Below, piece by piece: positions 1 through 11,126 of a stretch of 64,000 nucleotides of DNA (the stretch's first letter is position 1; the number at the start of each line of letters is the position of its first letter). The stretch is from Brachypodium distachyon (taxonomy: Eukaryota; Streptophyta; Magnoliopsida; Poales; Poaceae): positions 66,736,355 to 66,800,354 of the forward strand of contig NC_016131.3 in the NCBI RefSeq assembly GCF_000005505.3. The letters run 5' to 3'. The notes under the pieces were generated by a model. That model ran no database searches. It was not told the origin of the DNA and was given only the letters and a program-made list of their open reading frames with translations. The translations under genes were made by a program, and so were the position numbers.

Positions 1-14
1 TCAGCATGGCATAC

Positions 15-1644
15 CTCCATGTCATCAAAATCCAGAGGAGTTTCGGTTAATTGCACAGGAGAAATTTGTATGCCAGCCTTGGACATTTGTTCCTTAAAAA
101 ACCTCAACTTGCGAGCCATTTCACCACATCTTTTGATCTGCCCAAAGAGTAAAGCAGGAGCAGGAAAAAAAATATTACATTAGACACACAGGTATTAAGT
201 CTTGTGGGTATACAAATGGATTTACAGTTTCTTAATCCTAGAGATTAGCGGCAGCCATTCTAGCTTCTGTAAGCAGTTTCGCCCCCTAAGGCCTAGCAAC
301 AGCAAAAGCCTATAGAGGTAAAAACAGGCCCAACCGGGACATGGGCAGAGGCAAAGAAGGTCTGGCCTACAATCATCAATCAGTTTGCTACGCACGAACA
401 TACTACAGTCCTTCGCAGTCGCAAGAGGCGGTGGCCGCGGCAGCTCCTTATAAACATCTATTGACGGCAACTTTTCAGTTTCGCGGTCAGCTACTTCACA
501 GGTGCACGGCGCCATGGATACAAAGTTAGTACTTCATCTTATAGTTTTAATTTATTTAAATTAGTGCCCTAAAAACCGTAGGTATAGAAACTACAACACT
601 ACAAACCTATGTCTTTGATGGTTTGAAGTTTTGATGCCTTTTGTTCTAGCCCCTCCTGTCTCCAATTTCTAGCTCCATCTGATAGTGCATGCCGAGCGGG
701 CAGAGTACAATTTACAGAAACCGATAAACTCATTGGTAAGCATTTAAAATAGTCCAGGTAGTGGCAGAGCCAGCCCATTAGTGGAGCCTGGGAAAATATT
801 TGCCCTTCCTTCTAAACTAAAGTTTGCCCATAAAAATATGCTAATTGAATCATTATGCTTACTTTAATTCAAGATAGTTCAATTGGGGGAGAACAGGCAG
901 CCGCCCGGGGTGGATGGACGGTGGCTCTGCCCATGAGTCCAGACATAGCAAAACACAAATTGAGAACAATGTAGTGTTGACACAGAAGAGCATATTACCT
1001 GAGCAGCATACGTCCGTTGAAACGGGCTCTTGTCTGCATTGAGCTGAGGGAGAAAATATGAACGTCAGATTAACAGCAAAGGGAACAGCCAAAAACTAAA
1101 ATAAAAACAGCATAGAAAAGTTCCTAAGAAAGTGCACCAGCGAGTTGCATGATCCACTAATCAAGTGAAATTGCATGTTAAAATAAAGTTAAACTGGCTA
1201 CTCCAAGTTAATTCCAGATTGAAGAGCATACAATTGCTCCTAGCCCACCAATCATGGCAATGCAAACCAACGCATCACAATTTCATGGAGAAGTGCACTA
1301 ATACTAAACAATTACGTGCGCAGTCTAGGCTCCCCAGATTTGCAATGCCATCGCTAAAGCCTCGCTGGTTCCCAGGAAATCGCGAGCACGGAACCCTAGC
1401 CAGCTCAGATCGGCACAGCGAGACAGGCACCAACCAGATCCTCCAACGTAACTGGGCGAACAGCTAAATCGACGGTAGGGGCAGACAGAGCGCTTACGTC
1501 TTTGAACTGGATTAGGCCCAGATCGCCGAGGTAGGAGACGGCGAGGTGCGCGGACTCGGTGGGGATGATGACCTGCAGAAGCTGCATAGGCTCCGACCGC
1601 ATCAGATCCATCGCGGGCAAGCAGCCGCCTCCGCCGCTCGCCAT
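15..1644 (-). CDS. VHA-a: V-type proton ATPase subunit a, 5' part (partial gene)
   Basis: This is the start of the large membrane subunit a of the vacuolar H+-ATPase, the V0 subunit that forms the proton half-channels. Three coding exons are visible on the minus strand: 1498-1644 (49 codons), 999-1043 (15 codons) and 15-137 (41 codons), all joined in phase 0 with GT/AG introns; the rest lies beyond the left edge. The protein reads [20 protein letters not shown], then a [13 protein letters not shown] stretch, [15 protein letters not shown] and [20 protein letters not shown], the strongly conserved N-terminal cytosolic segment of plant VHA-a. The ATG at 1644 was chosen because it gives the usual short leader of about 11 residues before MDLMRSE; longer upstream frames contain no family sequence. 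The ion-translocating C-terminal helices are not in the window, so the isoform (tonoplast or trans-Golgi) cannot be assigned. Family call is firm. Confidence 0.93.
138..998 (-). other. Intron 2 of the V-ATPase subunit a gene
   Basis: An 861-bp intron between the [15 protein letters not shown] exon and the [10 protein letters not shown] exon. It contains a fairly GC-rich open frame at 222-515 that matches nothing I recognise and that lacks splice logic, so I treat it as intronic sequence, possibly part of an old insertion. Confidence 0.7.
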
Positions 1645-2230
1645 GGCGTGCGGCCCCACCGGTGGGTGGTCTCCGGGGGCGGGCAGAGGCTCCTCCTCCT
1701 CCTCTCCGGCGGGCACGCAGGCGACTACGGCCTTGATCGGTTTCGACTTTCGCGTCGTGCGGAGCAGGGAGAGGAGGATGAGACAGGCCGGGTCCTGACA
1801 ACCATGTGGTATTATGCGGAGACGTGGCCTGGCGGGGAGAGGCGGGACCTCGGGCCCAGATGTCAGAAGAGACGGAAGGCAGTTTGTATTCTGATCTTTT
1901 CTTTTCGCGCAAACCAGTTTGTTTTGTGATTTGTCAACAAAATTGCGTTGTGATGGGCGGGGAGGAACGACTGTGAGGCTGATAGACGGAGTCGACACGG
2001 CCTGTTGTCAGTACTCTCTCATTTCCGATTCATAAGAAGGATCGCTGATTTAGTATAAAACAATGTTCGTGCGTTGGTCTCTGAATTTTTTTCCCTGCAC
2101 CTAATCATTTAAGATTAACTGAGCTCCCCAAATTTTTGTACATTCAACAAAAGAACGTTCTCCCGTGCTTCCAGACATGCTGAGCTCCCCAAATTTTTGT
2201 ACATTCAAAAAAAGAATTGATTCCGTAAAA
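1645..2230. other. Upstream region of VHA-a
   Basis: This region should contain the promoter and 5' UTR of the minus-strand V-ATPase gene. It is GC-rich near 1645-1860 and AT-rich beyond. I see no clear TATA box. A 29-bp direct repeat lies at 2119-2147 and 2180-2208. Confidence 0.5.
2119..2208. repeat. Short direct repeat, two 29-bp copies
   Basis: The segment that begins CTGAGCTCCCCAAATTTTTG occurs at 2119-2147 and again at 2180-2208, with the copies 61 bp apart start to start. It sits next to the left end of the plastid-derived insertion. Confidence 0.85.
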
Positions 2231-3422
2231 GATGAGATCAACCAGTAAATAAAAAATTACTAGCATTTCATCCTTGTGAGATTGTCAATTTTGTACCAAA
2301 GGTGTATTTTGAGTCTACCGAATTAGTATAGCTATCCTTCCTATGGCACAGCAATCCAGTTTTGCTTGGTTCCGAAACATAATTTATTTTTTATCTTCTT
2401 TGTTCTTTGTCTATAGGTGAGCTATATGTTGTTCAAGGCATCAATAGAAAACCCACTTTTTTGGAGTCCTACTTATTTTCATTGGCTTCGGAATAGCAGC
2501 CAAAATCTTGGGAAAATAGAAGTTAATGATCAATAGCTTTTGATAAAGAATTTAGGAAAGATATTCTCATACTTACACAATACAAGGACAAGTATATGTG
2601 AAGTCTATCCTTTTTTAGTGAAAAGTTTTCTTCGAATCCAATCTTTCCTTTTAAATAATTTAATTGGTTAACATAATATCTAATAAATAGAAAATCGAAT
2701 AGTGGATAATCTGTTATGAAAGAAAGAAAACATTATTTGAAGAATCAAGATTTGTGATTAATCCTTGTCTTGTTTGTTGGATTGGGTCTAAGTTTCTTGA
2801 CTAAATTGCGAGCGTGGAACTTTACGAGATGAAATGGGGAGAGACAAAAGATAGAACTTCAAAGGATAATTGAAGCGACTCGTTTTCGAAAAAGAAATAA
2901 AAATAAAGTAAATTCAAGGAAGAGGTTTCTTTTTTGAAGGGCCCTTCAGGGGATAGTGGAATGCTTTTCTTCTCCTTTTATTCCATATGGAATACAATCA
3001 GTTAAAATAAGAAAGAATAGGGGCAAATTCCACCTTTCACTCAAAAAAGAGGGTTAAATCCTAAAGAAATAATCCAAAAATAGGAAGAAGTTTTTTTTTT
3101 CAAATTCACTTGTTTATTTCTCCCTTATTCCAAAATTCCCCTGGAAATCCAATTGACTTTTTCAATAGGGTTAGATGATGTTGTTCTTAATATTATTACT
3201 TTACTCAATTGAAAAATTCCACAACAAATCTCTTGATTCGGAATTAGTGACTCATGTATCATCTGATGAATCCGCCTTCTTTTACACTTCTGTATCTCAC
3301 TCTATCTTGTTCTTCAGTATTATATAAAATAACTGATAAATTATGAATTTTTCCATAACTTAGGTAAGTGCTTTACCAACATATATAGTATAGTAAAAAA
3401 ATAAATGGAATTTAACCCTTTC

Positions 3423-3514
3423 ATGCTTACTATAACTAGTTATTTCGGTTTTCTATTGGCTGCTTTAACTATAACCCCAGCTTTATTGGTTCGAACAACA
3501 TACGTCTTATTTGA
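3423..3514 (+). pseudogene. petL: petL, plastid cytochrome b6f subunit VI, frameshifted copy
   Basis: The frame starts MLTITSYFGFLLAALTITPA, the plastid PetL sequence (normally 31 residues, one transmembrane helix of the cytochrome b6f complex). After the PALL stretch 4 bp are missing relative to the plastid gene: the copy spans 92 bp from ATG to the original stop where 96 are expected. The shift makes the frame run past the normal TGA into unrelated codons. It has no plausible function in the nucleus. Confidence 0.9.
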
Positions 3515-3650
3515 ATGGACTGAATAAGTCAGAAAATAAAAATATTTCTTTTGGATTCCGGGTATTCTACGACTCTTTTCCACACTAATTACGAATTCTT
3601 TTCTTGGTCATTGAGATTCATGGATAATTTATAGTACTATTTAGGGATAG

Positions 3651-3800
<150 letters not shown>

Positions 3801-3919
3801 TTGAGTAATATTTTTTTTATTGACCTCCTCCTTGGTCTGGAGGAGGTCAAATTGGAGTTGCAATTCAACTTTCTTTCGTTAAGTTACTTTACTCTGGTTC
3901 GACATAAGATAGATGGAAT

Positions 3920-3993
3920 CACGCTCCGTAGGATTTGAACCTACGACATCGGGTTTTGGAGACCCGCGTTCTACCGAACTGAACTAAGAGCGT
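3920..3993 (-). tRNA. trnW-CCA: Plastid-type tRNA-Trp (CCA), transferred copy
   Basis: The minus strand gives a complete 74-nt cloverleaf: an acceptor arm that pairs (A1-U72 here, with a U-G wobble at the base of the arm), anticodon loop CTCCAAA with anticodon CCA, and the T loop GGTTCAAATCC. It matches the plastid trnW and sits between petG and trnP as in the plastome. Eukaryotic nuclear tRNA genes need A and B boxes; the T-loop GGTTCAAAT resembles a B box, but I infer that this is a passive relic. Confidence 0.88.
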
Positions 3994-4123
3994 TGTCATT
4001 CATTCAAAAAGAAAACTCTTTTCTACTCCTAACGTATCTCACGTACGTATAGTCTGCACAAATTCAAGTTATACCCACTTTACCTTTAATAAAGAAGAAA
4101 TTGTTGAAGAAATAAATAATAAG

Positions 4124-4197
4124 TAGGGATGACAGGATTTGAACCTGTGACATTTTGTACCCAAAACAAACGCGCTAACAAGCTGCGCTACATCCCT
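4124..4197 (-). tRNA. trnP-UGG: Plastid-type tRNA-Pro (UGG), transferred copy
   Basis: The minus strand reads AGGGATGTAGCGCAGCTTG at the 5' end, anticodon loop TTTTGGG with anticodon TGG, and GGTTCAAATCC in the T loop, then a fully pairing 3' acceptor strand. One of the two conserved D-loop guanines is changed to T (GCTTGTTAGC in place of GCTTGGTAGC), which would weaken the elbow contact. That suggests decay after transfer. Confidence 0.87.
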
Positions 4198-4639
4198 TTT
4201 CCAAATTGTTGTACAAGTGTCCTGAAAGAACTTAAAGGTGTCAAAGGGACTTACTCATACTATGTATTAAAAACACTGAGAAAGGCTGGGGAAGCGAAGC
4301 CTCCAGATTTAGTGCGAATCTTGAAGGCCTGCTCTGGTTGTTCAGAGATTGCAATCTTCTTAGCCGGCAGTGTCTCCTCCTGTAGAAGAGAGTTGTCCTC
4401 CAGTTGATATGTTTTCATACTAGTTTGAGTTGTAATTTCTGTACCAGTACAAGGCCGCTACGAAAAAAATAAAATTATGCATAAAACCATTGATCAAAAG
4501 ATCATTACTTCACGAAAGAGTGAGTTGCATGCGGCTGGTTGCGGCAAATCACCTTGCCCTCGCTTCTCATATACCGCGATCACCGCACATAATGTGTGAA
4601 AATTATACAAAAGATAGTCTATTGGTATTGCAAAAAATT

Positions 4640-5140
4640 AAATTCAACTTTAACTTTGCTGCAGGACACCGTTATTTTGTGACCTTTGCTGAAAGACACC
4701 ATCGGAATGTGTCTTTGCCCAGTACCATTACAATTTTGTGGACATTTGCTAGAACACATTGCATTGACTAAAATTGAGAATTTGACATTTTACTTGGACT
4801 AACATCGTAAATCTGATTTTGAAAACTTTTTTCCTTTGTACGAATCGATTTTTGACATCTACTAGGGCCCGTCGTTGGTCGACGTGGGCATTCATCACCT
4901 TTGTTGCTGCACTCTATAGGAGAGAAAAACGCTTCGAACAAAGAGTTTGAAAGATTCTAGACAGGATAGAATGATAATTTAATGTGAAAAAAGTCAAACT
5001 TTCCGTTTTGAACCATACAATGTGTTCTGGCAAATGTCCACAAAATTGTAATGGTACTGGGCAAAGGCACATTTCGACGGTGTGTTTCGGCAAAAGTCAC
5101 AAAATAACGGTGTCTCCCAGCCAATTTTCCCTTAACTTAA
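4640..5140. mobile_element. Non-autonomous Mutator-like element with about 113-bp inverted repeats
   Basis: 4650-4762 and 5018-5132 are inverted copies of each other. Both contain GACACCGTTATTTTGTGAC on one strand and the block CCAGTACCATTACAATTTTG. The inside, about 255 bp, has no coding potential. A related repeat lies at 10,996-11,126 beside the broken MULE transposase gene, so this is probably a deletion or foldback derivative of the same family. Exact ends and the target-site duplication are unclear; CTTTAACTT on the left and CTTAACTTA on the right are only a weak match. Confidence 0.75.
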
Positions 5141-5257
5141 AATAAGTTTAAATTCGATGGTGCCTTACTCTATCTATCTGAATCTTCTAAGGCAAGCCAT
5201 TTTTTTTTAGAGGAATCTTGCAATACAGGCTGATTTACACAATAAGTAACTTTAATA

Positions 5258-5370
5258 CTCCCTCCGGTCAGAATTACTTGTAGAAATATTACATGTATCT
5301 AGATGCTTTTTAAACATAAATACATCCATATTTGGTCAAATTTGAGACAAGTAATATGGGTCGGAGATAG
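5258..5370. mobile_element. Stowaway-type MITE, 113 bp
   Basis: The left end is CTCCCTCCGGTCAGAATTAC, and the right end is its imperfect inverse (GTAATATGGGTCGGAGATAG). It is flanked by TA on both sides, the Tc1/mariner target. The right terminus is degenerate, so the copy is old. Confidence 0.8.
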
Positions 5371-6400
5371 TATTACCTCTACTCGTAATTATAATGTTCA
5401 GGTTTGTCCTAACAACGCGGATTTTTGGCCTGTACGTTCAGTGGTGTGTGCTATCACTCCGCAGGTTCCCGCATCAAGATGTGTGCGAGCTGGTTCCGTG
5501 GTGCAACGTGAGGGGCACCCCCGACCAGCTACCCGTCCAGTCCCCCGGATTTAGCAGGCATCCCCTCGAGTGGCCCCCGCGCATGCTTTTTCTATTGTCA
5601 GTACAATTTAGAAATGAAGAGAGAAAACACCAGCTAGATCTTTACAAATTTTGCTGCAGTTTGCAAGGAGCAAGATCAAATTGTTAATCGAAAAATTTCT
5701 TGTTAAAATTTTTGCTGCAGTTTACAAATTTGATTTCTTTCACTGTGGAACAATAATTTATGATTGTGTTTTTTATCTCATCTGAGGAGGTGAAATATCT
5801 GTGATTTATATTCAAATAATCTCATGTTTGAAATCTGAAGTGTTAGAAAAAATATGCATCGATTTTAGGTTGTCTTACAAAGAAGATCAGGGTTGCGTAA
5901 TAATGAGAAAAGAAAGATTAAGGCGTCAGCCTTTTGTCTTGCCTGGGTGTTGGCTGTGGATTTCAGAAGAGTAAGAGAGAAGAAATTGTCGCTTCAGCTT
6001 TTGTTGGCTTTCATACGTGTTTGGTTGTTGATTTCGGAAGACGGGAAGAGGAAGAGATATGAAATTGTCGCTTCAGTTTTTGATACGGCAGGAACTTAGT
6101 GCTTGTGGTGGAGAGCGACTCTCATTCAGGAATTTGATACGAACATCCGATTCAAGTTCACTAGTCGCCTAATACTTCCGACGTTGATTTATAGATTTTT
6201 ATACAAATCCACGTCATTTTTTTTGGAAGGGAGGTTGTAGTTCCTTTACACATGAGCTTGCGAAGTTCAGCATTCATGTGTCCTGTGGTGGTGTGAGTGT
6301 TATTGTAACAACTATGCCGTTTGAGTAATTTAATACTATTTCAAAATAAGTTGGCTATTCGCATTTTTTTTTTGCAAATAGTGACAAAGAAATCTATAGC
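5371..6400. other. Unannotated intergenic sequence
   Basis: Mixed AT-rich sequence with no gene that I recognise. Small open frames at 5303-5687 and 5893-6099 lack family similarity. A T-rich stretch shows a weak local repetition of TTTTTGCTGCAGTTT near 5650 and 5710. Confidence 0.4.
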
Positions 6401-7110
6401 TGTCTGTCTAAAAAGTCCGGACCGTTTTATTCGGCACCCGGTTTCGTCGTTCGTCAAACCTCCCTCGTCAACCCGCACGCACCGACCGCTGCGCTCCACT
6501 CCTCCTCGTCACGGTGCCGTCGTCGCCAATACCTCTCCTTCCCCTCCGCCCCCGCGCCGCCTCCTTTCCCCCGTCGCCGCCTCCTCCCCGCGAACCGCAT
6601 CCCTCCAGATCGGCGCCGCCGCCCCCATCTTCTCCTCGCTATTCTCCGGCCGCCGCTGAAGCCCTTCGCCTGCCCCGCTGGAGCTGCTCCTCCTCCGCCG
6701 CCTAAGCTCTTCCTCCATCTCCACCACCGCCACCGACTTCTTCTTCGACCCCGCCACGCCCCACCTGTCTTCCGCCGCCGACTGAATTCCCGTCGCGTCC
6801 GCCGCAATCTCCGCCCGCACCCGCCACCGCTCCCCTCCTCCTACAAGGCTACCATCTGGTCTGGCAGCCCCACGAGCTTCGCCCACGGGCGAAACCTCCT
6901 CGAGATCCCGCTGGTCCGACTCCGCGGCGAGCGAGTGAGCGAGTGATATCGGCGGCGACGGTGCAGGCGCTGAGCAGCGGGCATCAGATGCCAAGTGATG
7001 AGATTGGGCATCTGGCGGATGGAGACCCGGCCATCCTCGGCCTCATCCATTCTGCCCTCCTCGCTGGGTAGTGGGTACCGTCGGTAGGGTGGGGTTCAAG
7101 TGAACGGCGG
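6400..7110 (+). other. GC-rich, gene-start-like segment
   Basis: This block is strongly GC- and CT-rich, as in the 5' ends of grass genes. It is open in several frames on both strands, but none of them gives a recognisable protein. It immediately precedes the KIN-12 fragment and may be captured 5' UTR or first-exon sequence. Confidence 0.35.
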
Positions 7111-7149
7111 CCGTGATGACGACGGCCACGGCAACGAAGACGAGTCGAC

Positions 7150-7740
7150 AACGGCCACGACGGCCAGTAAGGAGCTATCAGCTACACAAACAATCTGAAG
7201 CTGAATTCCAAGCACTTGAAGGGATGCTTATTGTAGAAAATGCCTCAGATTGTGATGCCAGTGAGGAATTGAGTTCAGGGATATGCCACCTAGAAAGGTG
7301 AGAATTGTTTCTTTGATTGGCGCCGTTGGAAGACAAAGCTAAGGTCATAGAGGGATTGGAGATCGAAATTCTATTGCTTAATTCTTCTGAAGAGGGTGGT
7401 TTGATGTCAGGTAATGAAAAACTAAATGATAGTACTAAAATGTTAAGTAAAGACAATGAATATCTCAAAGCAAAGATACTTAAGTTAAGTGACAAGCTTC
7501 AGATGGCAATGGCGTTAGCTGAGGAGAATGTAGCTGCTGCGATTGAAGCTAGGCAAATAAGTGTTGTATTACTAACACCTTTTATTTCCATGCCAATTTA
7601 TATAAAGTTACTTATCCTACTTCTATAGGCTGCAGAGATAAGCAAAATCTATGCAAGAGAGAGATGAGGATGTTACGATTCTTAAACGTTCTGTCAAGGA
7701 GCTTGAATCTACAGTAACTGTTCTCGAGGAAGAAGTAAGC
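7150..7740 (+). pseudogene. KIN-12 (phragmoplast-associated kinesin, POK-like) gene fragment
   Basis: Three coding-like pieces resemble part of the long coiled-coil tail of plant kinesin-12 proteins: 7190-7300 (SEAEFQALEGMLIVENASD), 7317-7560 (EDKAKVIEGLEIEILLLNSS, then KDNEYLKAKILKLSDKLQMA and EENVAAAIEARQ) and, after an intron with its AG at about 7628, AAEISKIYARE followed by DEDVTILKRSVKELESTVTV. The last exon has a frameshift just after YARER at about 7660, and a GTAAGC donor follows at 7735. There is no motor domain nearby, so this is an isolated internal fragment and not a working gene. KIN-12 motors guide the cytokinetic phragmoplast. The assignment rests on remembered family motifs. 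Confidence 0.6.
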
Positions 7741-8099
7741 GATTCATTTCTCTGGTTTATTATACTCACAGTTCTGAGAAATTTTGAGAAATTACCCTTT
7801 GAGATTTTGCATAAAAATCGTGCATTCGGGAAAGAGATTTTGCATAAAAGGAACTGTATCATCTCACACTTGGTTTCCAAAAGGGTTATGGAATAATTGT
7901 AATGTCCACAACATAACTGTCTTTCTGCTGCTGCTTGTTAGTATAGCAATAGTTAACTAATTATCTTTGTAACTGCATTTGCATGAGATTTCAATGCGGT
8001 GTGCGATTCTGTCCAGAGGGCGTCATAGCTGGAGCGGCTGGTGTTGCGATAGAGGCGTTGTCAAATAAGACAAAAGAGAGAAAGTTTTGATGCATATTT

Positions 8100-8475
8100 T
8101 TGAGGGTGTCATTAAAGTTTGTTGTCCCGTTGCACCACTCGCTTCGCGTTACGTACGCGGTTACGCCAACCCGTCTTCTGCCTCGCTCGCCCCGAAGCGG
8201 CGGTGGCTAGGGTTTAAGGGGACGGCCGACGCCCCCGGCGGCATACAGCCCTCTTCCTCCCCATGGCCAAGTCGAGGAGCGGAGATGGAGAGGGGAATCA
8301 GGATTCGCCTCGTCCGCGCAAAGCGCAAGCGCAAGGCCGGTGCTCCTCAACTGCCGGGGCTGTCGGCAACGCCAAAAGCCACCTCTACGCCTGATGCAAA
8401 TGTCACGGTGATGAGCCCTGCAGCACCACCCCCTACGCCCGATGCTTTGGCTTGCTGTGTACGTGTTTAGTTAGC
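8100..8475 (+). other. GC-rich 5'-end-like segment with short open frame
   Basis: A GC-rich block contains an ATG at about 8263 in good context, followed by a frame that begins MAKSRSGDGEGNQDSPRPRK and stops after about 43 codons. It looks like the beginning of a captured gene, but I do not recognise the protein. It lies between the KIN-12 fragment and the MULE remnant. Confidence 0.3.
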
Positions 8476-11126
8476 TTGGGATGGCTGTTTTGACGATGAA
8501 AATTTTGACGTTCGTATGTGCCAGTTTTGATAAAGAAAATTTGACAGCATTTTGCTTCTTTCAAACCAGCCACGAAATCAAGGATTGCAAAATGCAGGCA
8601 TATAACAGATATAACACATGTATCAAAGGTTTAACATAACAGCCCACAAAATGACATGCTTAAAACACACGTTTAACACACAAAGTTCAAGTGCCAAGTA
8701 CTCCGTAACACATTCGGCATATACGTATTACATATGGCATACAACATTCAACACTACTTTTTTGCCTTTTTGACATCCAACTTGTGAGTTGTCTTCTTCG
8801 TGGCTTTACGCTTAGCAGCAACTTCGGACACCTTGCGCATAGTAGCATCCAGCCCCAATTGCTTCATGCGGCTGCAATAATCACAAGCATATAAATCAAA
8901 TTGGGCACCAATTATCATGTAAAATATAGTCTAAACCGGAGAAGAAATACTTTGATTACCTTCTTGTCATAGGGCTATTGCTATCAACAGTACAAGCAAG
9001 TTGTTTAGTTGGTGTGCACATTCCATGTATAGCTGCAGAATCTAGATCTAATTGGCGTTTGCGGCTGCAAAAATTTGAAGGCAAGTGTAAGCATTTTTTG
9101 CAGCATGGGAGTAGAGTAAAAAACTTGCAGATTTGGTTACCTTCTTGTCATTGGGCTACTAATATCTATGGTTGGAGTCGAAGCCTTTGAGGGTGTAGTC
9201 CAGATAACCAAAGATGTTGCTTCACCATGTGCAGTTGGTGCTTCAATCTGCTCAGCTTGTGTTTCAACTTCAATTGCCTTCTTCTTGCTCCTGTCCCTCA
9301 CTCTCTTCGGTTTAGTTGGTGCAGGAGGAGGTGCATTAGGATCAAGCACTGTCTCATTGCAAGTTTTCTGCATGTGACCCTTTTGATGACAACGTTTGCA
9401 TGTGACGGTTCTGCGTGAATTTCCTCCTCCTTCTTCCCATCCTTTATATCTTCTCACCCTAGGCCTCCCAGCTGCACGTTTCAGAATTGGGGGCCAAAGT
9501 TTAAATCCGGGGTCCACCTTCGGCCATTGCTGCCTATCTGTCATCGGCCCCACACAATTTTCATATGCCTTTTGGAACTTGTGAACTGAGTAGCAGTCAT
9601 CGATGTAATTTTCCATCTTGGGATTTCTCATGCTAGTGATAACATGTACAACATGATAGCAAGGCAAACCAGTTACTTGCCACTGCCTACAAGTGCATGT
9701 TCTGTTGGTGAGATCTAGCGCATGCCTCCATGGTTGCAGGTCCTTATCAACACCTTGAACCTCAGCTAAAAGCGCAACATTGTCCTGACCTCGGTTGGAA
9801 AATCTGTGGACATATGGCAATCCACGGCTCTTAGCATTTGCAGCCTTGATAGCACTAGGAAGAATTTTCCCACGCATCTTATAAGCAACTCTCCTTCTCA
9901 ATTCCATTTTCTCCATTATCATCTGCCTTATTCTATCGAAAAGAAGAATGACTGGAAGGGACTTTTCCTCTCTAATCCAAGAATTGAAGGATTCAACAAT
10001 ATTATTGGTCACATAGTCTACTTTGCTAGTTTCTGAGAATTGGTACCTTTTCCACAGGTGTTTGTGGCTGTCCTCCAACCACTGTTTTCTAGAAGACTCA
10101 TGCTCACTATGAGCTGATTCGTGTTCACTGTCAGTAGGCTGCTGCTGTGGCTTGTCAGTTGGATTAGGAGCGGCTGTTAGTTGTGGCATACAAGCAGGTG
10201 TACTGTTATTCCCTTTGGGAACAACAGAAGCCATAATAGGAAGCCTCCTTTCATCCCAGTACATATCTATCGCAGTCAATAACAAAGCATCATGCTTGAT
10301 TTCTGCAAAAGTATGGCTAATTTTATCCCAGAAAGTGATCAACAACTTCTGATCGAGTCCATGTTTTATGTCTTGATGAAGTTCTTCACTGAAATCCTTG
10401 AAAGGAACACAATCTCTGTCTACAATTTTCAGTTCACCCTAGTTGGATGCCAAATTTGTGTCCCATTGTCACCAAATTCAGCATACGCGCACACCCGAAC
10501 AACAATTCTAGTAGTTGAACTACTGTCCATCCTATGAAAGTTAGTAGTGACATGAATTAGAGAGTCTACTATTGCTAATTGAGAACTGAGCTAGGGGATA
10601 AAGGAGAAAGGGGATTACCCGTCAGGCACCCAGGAAAGAGCAGCGTCCATGGCTCCCGCCGTCGAGCTCGAGGGCGCTGGTGAAGGACCCGGAATCCTCA
10701 TGGGGCAGAGCACCTTGCCACGCAGGTCTCCATTGGGGCAGGCAGCAGCAGGAAGGGCAGGGGCAGGCGACGGCGGGAGGGCCAGCAGGGGCAGGCGACG
10801 GCGGGATGGAGGGCAGGCAGGGGCCAGTGACGGCGGGAGGGCGAGCAGCGGAGGGGCGACGACTCGACGGCGGCAGGCCCTGCGCCCGAGCTAGGGATTT
10901 GGTTGGGCTCAAGCTTGGGGAACTCACAGCGCTAGGGAGAAAAAACACGAGAGAGGCAATAAGAGAATGGGGGCAAGACAGTAATTTCACAAGACTTTCC
11001 GTTTTTGGACCGACGGTGTGTTTCAGTAAATGGCCAGAGAATTGTAATGGTACCCAGCAAATCCACGATCGGGTGGTGTGTTTGGACAAAGACCACGAAA
11101 TAACGGTGTCCCCTGGCCAGTTCCCC
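8476..11126 (-). mobile_element. Degenerate Mutator-like element (MULE), right terminus at about 11,126
   Basis: The stretch holds a broken MULE transposase gene (8754-10,530), a GC-rich leader (10,620-10,900) and, at 10,996-11,126, a repeat that matches the terminal repeats of the small element at 4.64-5.14 kb, including GGTGTCCCCTGGCCAGTTCC at the outer end. I could not find the corresponding left terminal repeat, so the left limit is a guess and the element is probably truncated. Confidence 0.65.
8754..10530 (-). pseudogene. MULE transposase remnant lacking the catalytic core
   Basis: The frame from the ATG at 10,530 begins MDSSSTTRIVVRVCAYAEFG, the PB1-like start typical of plant MULE proteins. 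It hits a stop at 10,431-10,429 after a one-base shift. The main frame (about 10,400-9141) then jumps from an acidic linker (DSEHESAHSEHESS) straight to the C-terminal part of the transposase: NNIVESFNSWIREEKSLPV, the SWIM-type zinc finger CTCRQWQVTGLPCYHVVHV, and a CCHC knuckle CKRCHQKGHMQKTC. The usual DDE catalytic domain between linker and NNIVESF is missing. Two small 3' exons (8960-9064 and 8754-8871) follow; both splice after the same peptide PMTRR and end in a lysine-rich tail. Inactive by inspection. Confidence 0.85.

Noticed and set aside
3920..4197. trnW and trnP as working nuclear tRNA genes
   Set aside because: They are plastid type inside a plastid-derived fragment, and trnP carries a change at a conserved D-loop position.
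6454..6994. Overlapping minus-strand frames of 117 and 161 codons
   Set aside because: Same pattern of GC-rich, CT-rich DNA that lacks stop codons; Arg- and Gly-rich translations on one strand and Pro-rich on the other.
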